DNA of 64,000 bases, from contig NBAY01000001.1 of NCBI GenBank assembly GCA_002794775.1, positions 620,001-684,000 of the forward strand, in the 5' to 3' direction. This document shows, piece after piece, positions 36,303 through 49,502 of the stretch. This DNA comes from Porodaedalea pini (lineage: Eukaryota > Basidiomycota > Agaricomycetes > Hymenochaetales > Hymenochaetaceae). The stretch's first letter is position 1. Every line of letters starts with the position of its first letter. The notes under the pieces were generated by a model. It was not told where the DNA came from, made no database searches, and saw only the letters and a list, made by a program, of their open reading frames with translations. A program made the position numbers and the translations under genes.

Positions 36303-36336
36303 GTCCCTGAACCTGAACCTGGACCTGAATCTGAGC
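36303..36336. repeat. degenerate (CCTGAA)n repeat
   Basis: About five imperfect copies of CCTGAA, just downstream of the TTTTCC microsatellite. Confidence 0.7.
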
Positions 36337-38399
36337 CAGATCCCAGCACCAAAAGGCTCGATTCGAAGTCTCCCTCGAGTAGCTCTCCGCCCGCCGTCCG
36401 CCACCGCCATCCATCGGCGGACGAGTGCACTCGGAAAGAGGACTTGGCTCAGGAACGACGCTGTGATCTTCGTTGGTGGAGTGGATCGATCTAGAACTCT
36501 ATATATGTATAATGGCTGGGTTCCGCTGGCATTCATGCGTCTCGGGACTCCGTCGGGCTACGTGTTTGGAAAATGGGGTGAGGCATGGTATGCGTCGGAT
36601 AGAGGAACGTGAACGAGTACACAGACAGAGAAAAAGGAAGTCTATTTCAAAATTATCCGAAAACGCTTCCGAGGTCAAAACACGCAATCTCACACGAAAA
36701 AAAGAAGGAAAAGGGGGGGATGGGCAGCGGGTTCTGACAGTTGGGATCACGAGGAAGAGAAGGGCGTTCAGGAGGTGTCGGGAGAAGCCTAAGCCTTGAG
36801 CGCAGGGTTCCGTGAATAGCGCAACAACTCTGCTCCGCAAAGAGAGTATCGGGATATGCTCTATTCGGCGGGGATTAGGGTGCCGATGCCCGATGAGCGC
36901 GGTCCATCCCAAAGACGCTATCGCCTGTGCTCCAATAATTGGATACGTCCTCGCTGGTAAGAATGCACTAGCACTCGCTCGAACGAAACGAAATATTAAT
37001 GTGACATGTAGAATGTAAAGCAGAATGCACAGCTTCACGGAAATATGCGCCGCCCGCGCCCGCGCCCACTTTGTAAACGTCGGTAGTGCTCAGTGGATCA
37101 CACTGATTCACAGAAACCCGTGGACAGCACCGACATGAATCACTCGGAGAATCACACGGGACGATGCGCCGGTCTCTGAATTCGTCATTCGTCATTCGGA
37201 GGCCTAGGGTGGCGCAGTCGACTGAAACGGCGCTTCGCGCGCGCGTGGACCGGAGCAATTCGACTGCGAGGGTAGATGGATCTGACGGTAGTAGGCGCAA
37301 GTGCAAGCCCGGGGCGGTACCCTGAACGAATCAGTATAACCATAAGAGCATTAGCACGGACGGTGCTTGGAAGTTGGGTTCGGATCGCCGAAGCGATACC
37401 GAAGCGAGGAGGTCGTCGATCCAGGGGCAGACTGCGCGCTGCTGCGTTGCGCAGACGCAGGGCTTGAGTTAAGTAGCCAAACGGGGGATCTGTTCGCTGC
37501 GGCTGCGGCAGGACGGGATGCGATATTGGGCGCCGATGGCACGACAACGACGAGGATGGGTTGCACACGTGTTGCATGACGACGGGGGCGGGGCGGTGCA
37601 CGAACTCGTGAAGCGAACGTCGATGGCAATATTAATGGCGGGCCTGGCGGTGTGGGTGTGACACTAAGACAAGCGCCGAGGGCCCCGGGGCCCAGCGAGG
37701 CGCCCGTTGTTGCTTCATCGCGATCAAATAGAGTACGAGTCCTGGTAAATTTGATCCATAATTGCTGACTGAGACATTTGTGCGCTGTGCTCTGGAAAGA
37801 TAATAAGAAAGTGACAAGAAATGATGAAATAGAGTGCTCACATTTTATCATTATTGTGGCGCCGGGGCCTTACATATCGACTGGTCTTGCTAAGGCCGGA
37901 CGAGATTAGTAACTCCGGGTATCTTGCGGGAAGGCCTGAGGAGCACCAGTGATGTGTGCGTGAGCTGGCAGGCCGGGGAGTGAATGACTGGAGACATGCG
38001 ACGATGCATATGCTTCGTCCCTATTCGTCTAGCTGGATTGAAATATGCAAAGTGGGAAAAACAGACTTGTGAGGACGGAGGCAGAATACTGCAGCAAACT
38101 AGCAGCAACAGTTACGGCACTCTGAATACTAATGCGAAGATTGCGGGAGAAATGGGAGCAGGCTGAGCTGAGACGGGGGCAAAGGCCGATGCTAGACTCA
38201 GACCAGCCACCGTGATGCGTGCGTAACGCGTCACATATGGAATTTGTCAATCCGTAGTTTTGGTTCGCCTCGCTCTTGTCACTTTCAGCTCAGTGCGGCC
38301 TTCTCTCCACCCACCACTATCCTTCCTCTCCGCCAACCCGAACACCGTCCAAGACCCCTCCCCGCACCCGCCCCCTCGTACTCCGCGCTGTCGCCGACA

Positions 38400-40175
38400 A
38401 TGTCCGCCTACGCCACGGCGTCTGCTGTGCCGGTGCCCAGGGCACGCACAAAGAAACGGTATGTGGCATCACCTGCGCCGCTCACCTGGTAATCCCCTCA
38501 AGTGCTTGCTCACTTATCTCGCCCATCCCCACCCAACAGTAAAGCACTTCGAGAGCATGCTCTCAAAGGGATCAAGGTCGGTACACGCTGCTAGCGACCT
38601 CTCTGCTCGGCCGCGCTGACACGCGGTCCGCACCTACCCGCTCCCCCACAGATCATCGGAACCATCGCGGCTCCTTTGGCTCCCGAGCTCCCCCCGTCCC
38701 CACCGGCTTCGCGCAGTGCATCGCCCGCACCTACGCCCATCCAGGCAGCTAGCTCCTCGAAGCGCAAGCTCGATGCTTGCGCTGACGCACCAGAGAGCGT
38801 GAAGCGGCCAAGGATGGCCAAGCCACAGCCGCCTGCATCGGAATCGACTCCCGGCGCGTCCTCCGCGTCCTCCTCGGGCTCCTCGTCTCCTACTGCCTCC
38901 TCGTCTCATACGAACAGGTCATCCGAATCAGCTAATTTATCTTCGGTCGCGGCGACGTCGTCTACAATTGGGGACGCGTCTTCGCGTTCTCTCACGGTCT
39001 ATGAACCTGTCCGTCGGCCACGGCATGGAAGCGAGTCAGTGGATCATAAACAAAAACACAAGACCTCTTATACACAGGCACGCTCTTTCAAGTACTCCGG
39101 TGAGGCGCGCTACCTGTCGACATATGCACAAAACCACCCTGCGTATCGTCCATTGCGGAATCCGCCGGCAAAGGGCACGCCTTATCACACACATGGCGGT
39201 CTCATGGCCTTACTCGAATCGCTCGAGGCTTTGCTCAGCTTTGTCTATGCTGCCTGGTGTCAAGACCACACCTGTGCTGTATTCAATGACTCGTGGGAAA
39301 CGATCCCTTCCTACTTGAACTGGTGCAAGTCGAAGTGGTCGTCGTATGTGGGGCAGCGGGATAACGTCCGCGAGAGGTCGTTCATTGGTCTCATGTGAGT
39401 AGTCACCCTACTTTCCAACGTCCAGGTGATTACTGTTGAGCACGTTGCTAACCATACCTTCCGACGTTTCAGCCACATGATCGAGGCCTTCACCCATCAA
39501 CGCATTGTGCGCTTCAAACTCAGTCCTCATTTGGAGCATAAGACGAAGGAGTACTTGCACGAGATCGAGCTTGCCGCAAAGGCAAAGCAGGCCGCGGCTG
39601 AAGTATCGCATGCGACGCCGCAAGCCAGGGTCACCCCACCTGAGAAGTCTCTGCCATCCCCAGACACTGATGCAGCAAGCGCAAACTCGACTCCGGCAAA
39701 TCCAAGTAATAGCACTCCTTTAAATGCGAGCGACAACCGATCCGAAGATGCGAAAAGAGCCGGTAACAAGGTCCCGCCTACCCGCCCGCCAGAAGCAAGC
39801 TTCTCGCCAGAGGCTCTCGTGTCGGTCAAGCAATCCTACATTATGTCTGTCAGGAGGCTCCTCGGTGTCCAGGCGACAGCTTCTCAAGAAATGCGAAATT
39901 CAGAGAAGACGCTCTCGCTAGCGATCATGCGCGAACACTTTCCTCACACTTTTGGGAGGATGGTTTGCTCGACGCTCTCTGCCGACGAAGAGTACGAGCC
40001 TGACATGGAGGACGGCGAGGGTGAACTGTTCTGGCCAAGCCAGTGCGTAACAGGCGAAGGTATTGCATGGGTCTGCCTCATGGGCCGCGCCATGGTCAGG
40101 GAGTTCGGAAAGGATATAGGCTATACTGGCATCGCCGGGATTATACCGAAGCCTGGTGGAACTGCTTCTAGCTGA
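38400..40175 (+). CDS. conserved hypothetical, low-complexity nuclear-type protein (513 aa)
   Basis: Four exons: 38400-38458, 38540-38576, 38652-39394, 39473-40175; 514 codons, introns 75-81 bp. I do not recognise the family. The first 150 residues are basic then Ser/Pro-rich, with a bipartite-like KRKLDACADAPESVKRPR that suggests nuclear import. The middle (about residues 160-300) is ordered, with aromatic residues and Cys: YLSTYAQNHPAYRPLRNPP, LEALLSFVYAAWCQDHTC, then the helix HMIEAFTHQRIVRFKLSPHL. A Pro/Ser/Asn linker follows, then a C-terminal ordered block (SIKQ-like VSVKQSYIMSVRRLLGVQ, then an acidic EEYEPDMEDGEGELFW, then EGIAWVCLMGRAMVREFGKD). The large region upstream without genes suggests complex regulation. 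Conservation in other fungi is likely from the block structure but not verified. Confidence 0.75.
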
Positions 40176-42328
40176 GAGCTGGAATTCTCTGGTCATGGTC
40201 CCGGCATGCACCTCAGGTGTTAAGTTATTTTTTACTGGTAGGTGCTCTACGAGCACTGTACGCTCGAATGCTCCCTACCCCAGGTGACAGTGGCGTCTAT
40301 ATCTGGTTCGACGACTAAAACAGTCGCTCGCTCTGCGCTGTATGAGGACTTTTTGCGATACCGGATGCCTCTCACCTCCCCACGGTCTTCCCGCATTTTC
40401 TTTTACCTCTCCTTTCCCCAACCGCGCGTGAGCGCACTGGCCTCGCCGTAAAGTCCCGCAACTGGTGTTAACTCCATGCTCTCGACATATGCGAGGATGC
40501 CCGCGGTATGTAACATCCATTTGGCGCCGCTTAGTTCCCGCTGCCGGTCCGCAATGCAACACCCTCTCACGCTTCTAATCTTCTCTGCGTCATGACCCCA
40601 CGCCTTTTTTCTTACTCTTTTATCCGACTTCCCCGCGCATTGCATACCCGGTTCAGGAGCCCCTCCCCTCCTCATGTCATCTCCACACCTTTAGAAGAGC
40701 GCACGCTCTGAAAAAGCGGCCGTTCGAGCAGCCCAGACCTGGTTTTCGACATATACCAGTCGTTGCAATACACAGTGCACACATCGTTTTCTTGGGACTC
40801 CATTGTGTTTCGCCCCTGGGTTTTTCTTTACTCGTCGATTCATCTGTGCCGCATATGGAATATCCACCCGCATTTGATTTCATATCTTTGTCATTTCGTT
40901 TATTTACCCCGGTTTGCTCCCTTTTCAATTTCATTTCCTTTATTCCGCGTCTTTAACTTGCTGTCGATTGTTCTTTGCTTCCCCTCCACTCTCACCATCA
41001 TAGCCTACTTATCCACCATCTGTCACATTAGTCTTAAGCAACTCGCATCCTCAGCAGCACCACCCGCCCACTTCACATCTCCGGACGTCGTCATCACCAC
41101 AGCCATCCACCCCAAAAGCTTGCATCATTTTCTCTTTTCTTGGTCACTTATGGATGCGGATCTCAGCGGAGGACTAGCTGCTTCGGACGGGCCTCATTCT
41201 CCCTGAATGCGCGCGCTGGTGCCACCCGATCCTAACCGACCATTAGACTAGTTGGGTGGTGAGCTCGCGTACGTTTGTGAGCCACTGGATACGGATCTTC
41301 ATTTAGATGTCAGCGGCCGTCGACAGTCATGGTGTTTCATCGTGGCCTGTAGCGCGTTACTGTCGTTCTCACCTCACTGATCGTTCCATGTCCCCTGCCC
41401 CTGTTTCTCTCCGCCTTTATTAATATTTTTTACGCTCTGCTCCTCTCGTCTTATCTAGTCCTATATCCAGTGTACGATCATCAGTTTATATCGAGTAAGG
41501 CGTTATTTGTACAGTCTGTAGTGCGCCACTACGCAAAATGGAAAACGCAGTGTTTTGGATCGGAATGGCAAATCGGACTTTGTTGTTGTAATTACGTGTG
41601 TTGCAGCGATGTGAGCATGTTGTGAATGTGAATGCTGAATAGAAAGGAAGAAGAACGGCTGATTTCATTTATGATAGTGATAAGGACGGTAATGAGTGAG
41701 GCGTGCGGGCGTGTACGGCAATGCTGGTCTGATCATGATCATGATTGCCTGACACTGGTTCAGAGCGGGGCCGGAACTCCGACCTCGGGAGAAGGTGCGA
41801 GATCGCGTGCGACGAGAGCGTGCGCGCACATGCGTCCCTCGGAGTGTGGAGTGTGCGATGTGCACGTTTAAGGACTTGGAGCCTCCACGGAAGTACAACA
41901 CACGTGCGTTACGGACGTTGGACTCGGATGAGGCTTTCGCTGGCATTGACACTGGGCACAGGGCTCAGAGTCGCAGACTTGGTGTAATTCCGAGTCTGAA
42001 TTGGATTGGATTGGCGAGTGCGAATGCGAATGATACACTGCATGGCATATTCGTTGGATATATGCGTGTAACGTGACCTTGACGCGTCGGAACGCGTTGT
42101 TGCTCTCTATTTGCAAATGATGACAAAATAAGTGTTTACGTAAGTTACGTCCTATACAGTATTAGCTCATTTATTTTCCCACACTCCCATCCTCGAATTT
42201 CCCGCCCAGCCTCGCCTGTTTGCTAAGTGCTCAAGGATCGGTGCGTATTGCTGTCCATCGTTGGCGAAACATACAGCTCACATCATCTCGGACCACTCTC
42301 TAGCTTACTTGCTCAAGTTTTCCTCAAG
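40176..42328. other. intergenic between hypothetical protein and RPS5
   Basis: 2.15 kb. The first part is pyrimidine-rich (40200-41200), as expected for 3' untranslated sequence, and holds a 147-codon hydrophobic open frame (40763-41206) that I consider chance. The last few hundred bases are the RPS5 promoter. One ATTAATATT copy is at 41419-41427. No RNA gene is seen. Confidence 0.45.
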
Positions 42329-43897
<1,569 letters not shown>

Positions 43898-44754
43898 ATT
43901 ACAGCCATTTTCATAAGTCCTGCGACACGTGCATGTCACGTGAAGTGAGCCGCGTCAGAGCCAAAGTGTCGAAGAATTAGAATGAATGCCTATTTTCTCT
44001 GTGAATTCTGCACAGTACCTGCTCATTAAGTACTCAAAAAAAAGGCACGGTTCTCAGGAGAAGAAATATGTAAAATAGGGAGCAATAAATTGATTGTATA
44101 GGCGGGTGGAGATCAAACAAGTGCAGCTGGTCTGTTCTCTCACCCTACTCCACTGAGATTCAAAAATTATGGCTCCCCTACATCTACCTATAAAATTCTT
44201 TTCTGTATCTGTAAATTAAGTATATGACTATACCAACATCTCCTGCGAGTTTGAAGCCAATCCATTCAGTATTCATGGTCCAGCAGCAAGATTTGTGTTC
44301 CACTTCAAGCTCTTTCCACCCTCCTTTTCTCACAACAGGTCTTGCAGAGTAGAACACAAATCTTGCTGCTGGACCATGAATACTGAATGGATTGGCTTCA
44401 AACTCGCAGGAGATGTTGGTATAGTCATATACTTAATTTACAGATACAGAAAAGAATTTTATAGGTAGATGTAGGGGAGCCATAATTTTTGAATCTCAGT
44501 GGAGTAGGGTGAGAGAACAGACCAGCTGCACTTGTTTGATCTCCACCCGCCTATACAATCAATTTATTGCTCCCTATTTTACATATTTCTTCTCCTGAGA
44601 ACCGTGCCTTTTTTTTGAGTACTTAATGAGCAGGTACTGTGCAGAATTCACAGAGAAAATAGGCATTCATTCTAATTCTTCGACACTTTGGCTCTGACGC
44701 GGCTCACTTCACGTGACATGCACGTGTCGCAGGACTTATGAAAAAGGCTGTAAT
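43898..44754. repeat. 857 bp near-perfect palindrome (403 bp arms, 51 bp spacer)
   Basis: Left arm 43898-44300 and right arm 44352-44754 are inverted copies, with only an occasional mismatch found by eye (for example ACAGCCATTTT versus ACAGCCTTTTT near the outer ends). Even the run of eight A/T is the same length in both arms. The 51 bp spacer is 44301-44351. I found no clear target duplication and no open frame with a domain. It could be a foldback (long terminal inverted repeat) element or the product of an inverted duplication. Any transcript through it would fold into a long hairpin. Confidence 0.9.
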
Positions 44755-45259
44755 GCGTCTTGATCTAATAAATATACTACTTTAGACTTCCGTCTTCCTC
44801 TGACTAGTACTATCCCCCAGCAAGCTGCCTTTCTCTCTTTAGTCGCAGTTACTCGAAATAGCGAAAGAAGAGACGCTCTTTGCACGATCTTGCGCGAGAG
44901 TTAGGTGTAAGAGGCAATACCAGATCTTGTCTTGTCTTGCCATTATTGCGCGCTACGCCGACATCCATATTGCTGACAGAGCCCCTCTGCTTCACTTGAA
45001 GCATTAATGATCCCGAACCTGTAGCATTCTGTTGACTTGCTTCGATTGTTGATTCACTACGAAATTGCTTCATAACGCAATTTCGATGATCGTAGCAAGA
45101 ATATTTAACTCCATTGAAAACGAGCATAGTCACAGTCCGAAGAAAAGCGCTTCTAATCCTTTAATCCTTTCCTAACTTACATTACGCCTTGTTATTCCAC
45201 CTACGATAGTCAAATGTCATCAAAACATGCATCTCATACTCAAAAAAAAGCATCGGCAC
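44755..45259. other. intergenic between palindrome and carrier gene
   Basis: About 500 bp. It contains the 3' flank of the carrier gene; a 94-codon open frame on the minus strand (44849-45133) has no domain. Nothing else is seen. Confidence 0.4.
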
Positions 45260-46656
45260 TCACAGATCCAAAAAGAGCTTCCAAAGAATCGAGAACATCA
45301 GGCCTTGAAGTCCATTCGCCAATATGCGCGTCTTCAGTCCCCTTCCAAAGAGGCCCTTCAGTCCGTCGGCGGCGATGACAGCTCGCGCGGCACCGGCATA
45401 TGAGATGCGCGTCACGTTCACCTGGCGGTACGTCTTGACGACGCGCAGAGAGTTGGAGACGGTGTCGGAGATGACGGAGGCGCAGAAGCCGATGAAGGCT
45501 TGCCGCAGGAGCTTTTGCGGGGTGGTGAGCGGCGGTGGGAGGTTTGCGTCGAGGTAGTTGTAGGTTCCGAACCACTGGAAGGAAAGGGAAGGTGGTGAGG
45601 TGGCGAGAAGGGAATTAGAGGAGAGCGAGAGGAAAGGAGCGTACGGGGTAGTGTCCGACGAATGTTGCGGCTGCGGTTGCGAAAGCACCGTACCACAAGC
45701 TTCCAACACCATGGGCTTTTATCTAAAGAAAAAGGATACGACCTTTAGTTGCTACCCCGGCGCGAGCACCAGACCCACCCTAGTTCTCAGAATTTTCAGC
45801 CCGTCTCTGCCTTGCGTCTGCATTGTCGTCTTCACCGTATCCACAGGCGTCAGAATCATCCGGAACGCCGCCGCTGCCAGGCTAGCAAATACGGTTTTGA
45901 CGAGCGCAGGGAGGCGGCGCATGTACGTGTTCCCCTGAAGTAGCGCGAGGATACCGACGTTCGCGGCGGTGTCGCCGAAGCGCGAGACGGGACCTTGTAC
46001 GAGTGCTGCTGTGAGCCCCTGGTAGTAGCGCGTCCAGCCGCCGTCGTGATAGAGCGTGCGGATCGCCTGCGTGGTGCCAGTGCCGTAGCGGTATTGGTAG
46101 TTCATGACCGTCCGGAGCGGCTTCAGATTCATTCATTAGACAGGTAAGTAGCAAAAGATGGATAAGGATGGTACCATGAGTGTTAATACTTGCAGGACCA
46201 TTGCTTTCATGATCCGAGTAAGTAATAAGCATCTATCATATAAAATGGTTCGCACCAGCAGCACCGCTCAGTCCACCTCCCAAAGCACTCATTAGTGCTT
46301 CGCCGAGGTCAAACTACATAATACGCGCGAGCTCAGAAGTATCACGAGCCGCGATAACGAGCTCAGCGCACCTCGACATCATCCGCGTCGACGAATCCCT
46401 TGATGAAGATAACAAGAACGCCAACCGCCAATAAAGCAAGTACAACGTTCCGCACAATCTTCCATACCGATACTTGTCCCTTGGCCTTGGGTTGTACGTC
46501 CGCATCTGCATTGAGCACGGTAGATTCGTTGATTACAGAATGTTCCTCTGGCTCGATGTGGATTGCGACGCCATGGCCGTAGTGTGGTGCGGCTGTAGCA
46601 GAAGGGTCAATTAGCGGCGTGCGATCGTCTTGCGGCGCTGGCATGGTGTTGGTCAT
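45260..46656 (-). CDS. mitochondrial-carrier-family protein with extra N-terminal membrane segment (368 aa)
   Basis: Six exons: 46372-46656, 46256-46313, 46175-46203, 45779-46120, 45645-45722, 45260-45574; 369 codons, introns 52-70 bp. This is a solute carrier of the MCF superfamily in a fungal subgroup. Repeat signatures are MPLRTVMNYQYRYGT (repeat 1), LTPVDTVKTTMQTQ (repeat 2, the classical Px[D/E]xx[K/R]) and SNSLRVVKTYRQ (repeat 3), followed by GLFGRGLKTRILANGLQGL. Repeats 1 and 3 lack the acidic residue of the motif. Before the carrier domain are about 65 polar residues and one hydrophobic segment (VLALLAVGVLVIFIKGF, about residues 71-87), then FDLGEAL at the exon junction. Exon 1 alone looks like a small membrane protein, but the phase-0 splice and the sequence across it tie it to the carrier. 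Substrate and even the membrane are not known. Confidence 0.88.
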
Positions 46657-48215
46657 GCTGAGCGTCGAGTAAGTCTGCGAGCAGAGAGGGTCCAGGAGCT
46701 TCAGGCCGCCTGCGGCGCTGGGAAGGCCTTAGTAAGTGTGCATTCAAGTTCTGCGTGAGAGTATGGTGATAGCGTGCGCGATGATCGACATGATCGGCGC
46801 ACGCGTGCGGCAATAGGCGGAGTTGATCATGATCATCGCCTCCGCCGCTCCGCGCAGCCAGCGTTTCGTGCTTTAAAAATTACAGACTTCATAAATACGG
46901 GATGCACGGCAAATGAGACGATGCGTAGTCAACGCTTTGCCGATTATGAGCAGCCTAAAACTCAGAGAGATTATTCATAACTCCGGTTTTCCATATCAAT
47001 GCAGCCAAGATGGTCTCGTACTTTATTGACACTGGAACTTGCCTCTACGGACTCAGTGGCAGGCTAGGAGCTCTAAACCAGCGATGGATTCATCAATTTC
47101 ACGGATTCGCAAATTCCGACTCTACTTAGTCCCGTTTTAAAGCATAGCCAAATTCTGAACTGCTAGTGCGTCTGTCTGTCTCGTTGTTTAGTCGCTTTCA
47201 TCAGTTCCCGGACTCGCGTCGCCCTCCAAGCTCGCCAAAAGAAAGGATCGTTGATTAAAAGCTGATGTTTCACGCTGTAGCCTTGATCATTGCCCGGTCT
47301 CCAGTGTCGAAGCGGTGTCCCGAGCGCATCAAAAGAGACGCAACGCACTCGCTGACTCGCTCGTCTCATTGGCAATTTTGATATCCTGATTCATGACTCT
47401 GATATCCTATAGCATTTTGCTGTGTCTAGGCGTTATTATCGTGGAAGGACCCGAAAGAACCGCACCGTCCACCGTTCTCGGCCTTCAGAGTCTTCAAGTT
47501 CAGGCCTGAGCTAGAGCCCATTGTTCCTTCTGCCAGTGGGACCATTTCGGTTTTGGAACTACGTAGCAACGGCAACCTCGGGAGCATCTTCCGTCGGCCA
47601 TGCAGTGCTGACTCGGCTCGAAAATGAAATTGTCTAGAAATACATAAGACATCACAGCAGTCAGGTGAGTGTGATTCTGTCATGCGACGGACAGGAGCCG
47701 CAGTCGATGTAAGCGTTGTATTGTCATTTCCATTTCACGAGCGCTGATGACCGCTGCGCAAGCCTGATGATGCAGGTTGGGCCTTGGGAGAGTTGTGAGA
47801 TGGTTGCCCTCTGTTATTCTAGTTTATTGATTCTGTCCGATGAATACGATTGGCTTGCTTGAGGAAATTTGGCTAATCAGGTAGCTCGAGCCGGGTGGGA
47901 TAAATTTGCGTGTTGTCTCGGTTAGATGAATCGACAAGCATAAAAGGGGGGGTGAGAAGGACTGCACTGGTTGCTGCGGGTGACGGAAAAGAATTAGAGA
48001 CAATTGCCTAATTTGGTGAGTCGATCAGGCCATCAGAGTCTCACTCCAATGCCGAGCCGCGCTGGTCATGCACAGCCCGCCTTCTCTGAAAGCTATAATA
48101 TAACATATCACGTTGCACCCTCCTTTCTCCCTCACCACCACTACTACTACGACAGCAACAACGACTCGCAGCCGGAATCTGCGTCCACTCAATCCAAGCA
48201 CTTAAATTCGTTATA
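46657..48215. other. intergenic region between carrier gene and GPI-protein gene
   Basis: 1.56 kb holding the promoters of two divergent genes. Open frames here are short and without domains. I looked for tRNA genes and found none. A TATA-like TATAATATAA lies near 48090-48100, about 120 bp before the GPI-protein ATG. Confidence 0.4.
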
Positions 48216-49150
48216 ATGCTTTCTCGTGTCGCTTTCACTTCTTCTCTGCTTGTCCTGGGCGCCGGTCTTGCGCGCGCAAGGTGAGTTTCATTTCCATGCG
48301 ATTTTTTTTTTCGAGCGGAACGGTGCGCTAACTGTTGGTTTAGCATCAGCCTTTCTTCCCAATGCCAATCGGCCCTTCTTGGCATAGCGGGCTCGAGCGA
48401 AGCAGACTGCCTTAACGTAGGCGGGCTCGTGGGCCTGCTTACGACGTCCCAGAACGCGTCGCTAGTCGCTCCAATCAATACCTGGTTGACCGGCGCTTGC
48501 GCACAGGACCCGTGCTCGAACCAGACGCTGTCTGACATCACCTCGAATATCACCTCGGGCTGCAGCAGCGACCTTTCATCCTTCGGCATCTCAAACTCTA
48601 ACAACTTTACCTCAATCGTGCAGGAGGCGTACCCGACCGTGCGCAAGATTGCGTGTCTCAAGGAGACGTCGAACAACTCGCTCTGCGTGACGTCGCTGCT
48701 GACGGAGGTTGAGAGTGCGGAGGGCACGCCCGTGAGCCTTCAGAGTATTATGTCGTTGCTTTCTTCGATTGTCAATGGCCAAGCTACGAGTCTGCCGACG
48801 TACATCTCTTGCTCGGACTGCGTCAAGCAGGCGTACACCGTGCTCAAGACGGACCAGCCGTCGATCGCGTCTAATGCCACCGTCTCGAACGGTTTTACTT
48901 CGCAGTGCGGTTCGAGCTTCATCGGTTAGTTGTTAATTTGTATTATGGCGCGTTGGCATGACACTTATATTTATTTATTTATTTAGACGGTTCTGCTGCG
49001 AGCAACATCGCTGAGGGTACTGGTTCGGCCGCTCCCTCCGGAAGCGGTTCGACATCTGGTGCCGCTGGCTTCATGTCTCGCGGGGCGTTGACGGGTATTG
49101 CCCTGTCCTCCCTGGCTGCCGTCTCTTCTGCATTCTTTGTCCTTGCATAG
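48216..49150 (+). CDS. secreted GPI-anchored protein, hypothetical (269 aa)
   Basis: Three exons: 48216-48280, 48344-48924, 48987-49150; 270 codons. Signal peptide at residues 1-21 (MLSRVAFTSSLLVLGAGLARA). The mature part has about ten Cys (for example SSQCQSALLG, EADCLNVGG, SGCSSDL, IACLKE, SCSDCVKQA) and several N-glycosylation sites (NQT, NIT, NFT, NNS, NAT). A Ser/Gly-rich linker (GTGSAAPSGSGSTSGAAG) leads to a hydrophobic C-terminus (ALTGIALSSLAAVSSAFFVLA), as expected for GPI attachment. Proteins of this plan are common in Agaricomycete cell walls; no enzymatic motif is seen. The stop lies directly after the hydrophobic tail. Confidence 0.88.
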
Positions 49151-49502
49151 ACACTTTCAGCGTAGCGTAAAGCATAGCAGCCTTTGGAAGGACTCTTATC
49201 TACCGGACATTTAGCCTACATTTGCATGGACTTCCTTACCCATTAATTTAAAATTTGGAGAGAATGAATGCTTATATGCGCGTCATTTGGTTATGTAAGC
49301 TAATGCGGTTTGAGAGAGTGCTTCGAGACAGGAGTGTGAGTGTCTGCACGCCGAGGCGCTGTCACTTGCTTTCTTTGTATTTCCTCTAGCGACGACAACG
49401 ACGACCATCGCGAAAGGGGCTGAGTGAGGAAGACGTGGCTCAAGACGACAACAACCTCAACGACGGTGAAGATAGTGACGACCACGACTAGCACGACACC
49501 TG
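49151..49502. other. intergenic between GPI-protein and gelsolin-type gene
   Basis: About 350 bp containing the 3' end of one gene and the promoter of the next. It includes a CGACGA-rich stretch near 49390-49410. Nothing else is seen. Confidence 0.4.

Larger units (their letters stand above)
33736..38399. other. gene-poor region with ATTAATATT cluster and microsatellites
   Basis: 4.7 kb without a gene I can support. It contains about a dozen copies of ATTAATATT or its complement, for example at 33769-33786, 33992-34000, 34489-34497, 34515-34523, 34546-34554, 34857-34868, 35265-35273, 35313-35321, 35396-35404, 35624-35632, 35842-35850, 36992-37000 and 37628-37636. Tandem repeats are listed separately. 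Longer open frames here, such as 35942-36430 minus, come from those repeats. Confidence 0.5.

Noticed and set aside
35942..36430. 162-codon minus-strand open frame with Gly-Ser and Gly-Lys runs
   Set aside because: The runs are direct translations of the TTTTCC and CCTGAA microsatellites. No splice sites or domain.
40763..41206. 147-codon hydrophobic open frame downstream of the hypothetical gene
   Set aside because: Pyrimidine-rich 3' flank gives Phe/Leu/Ser-rich translations by chance; no start context or conservation visible.
46363..46656. Separate small membrane protein gene before the carrier
   Set aside because: A GTGCGC donor and phase-0 acceptor join it to the carrier exons, and the junction reads smoothly into the carrier N-terminus.
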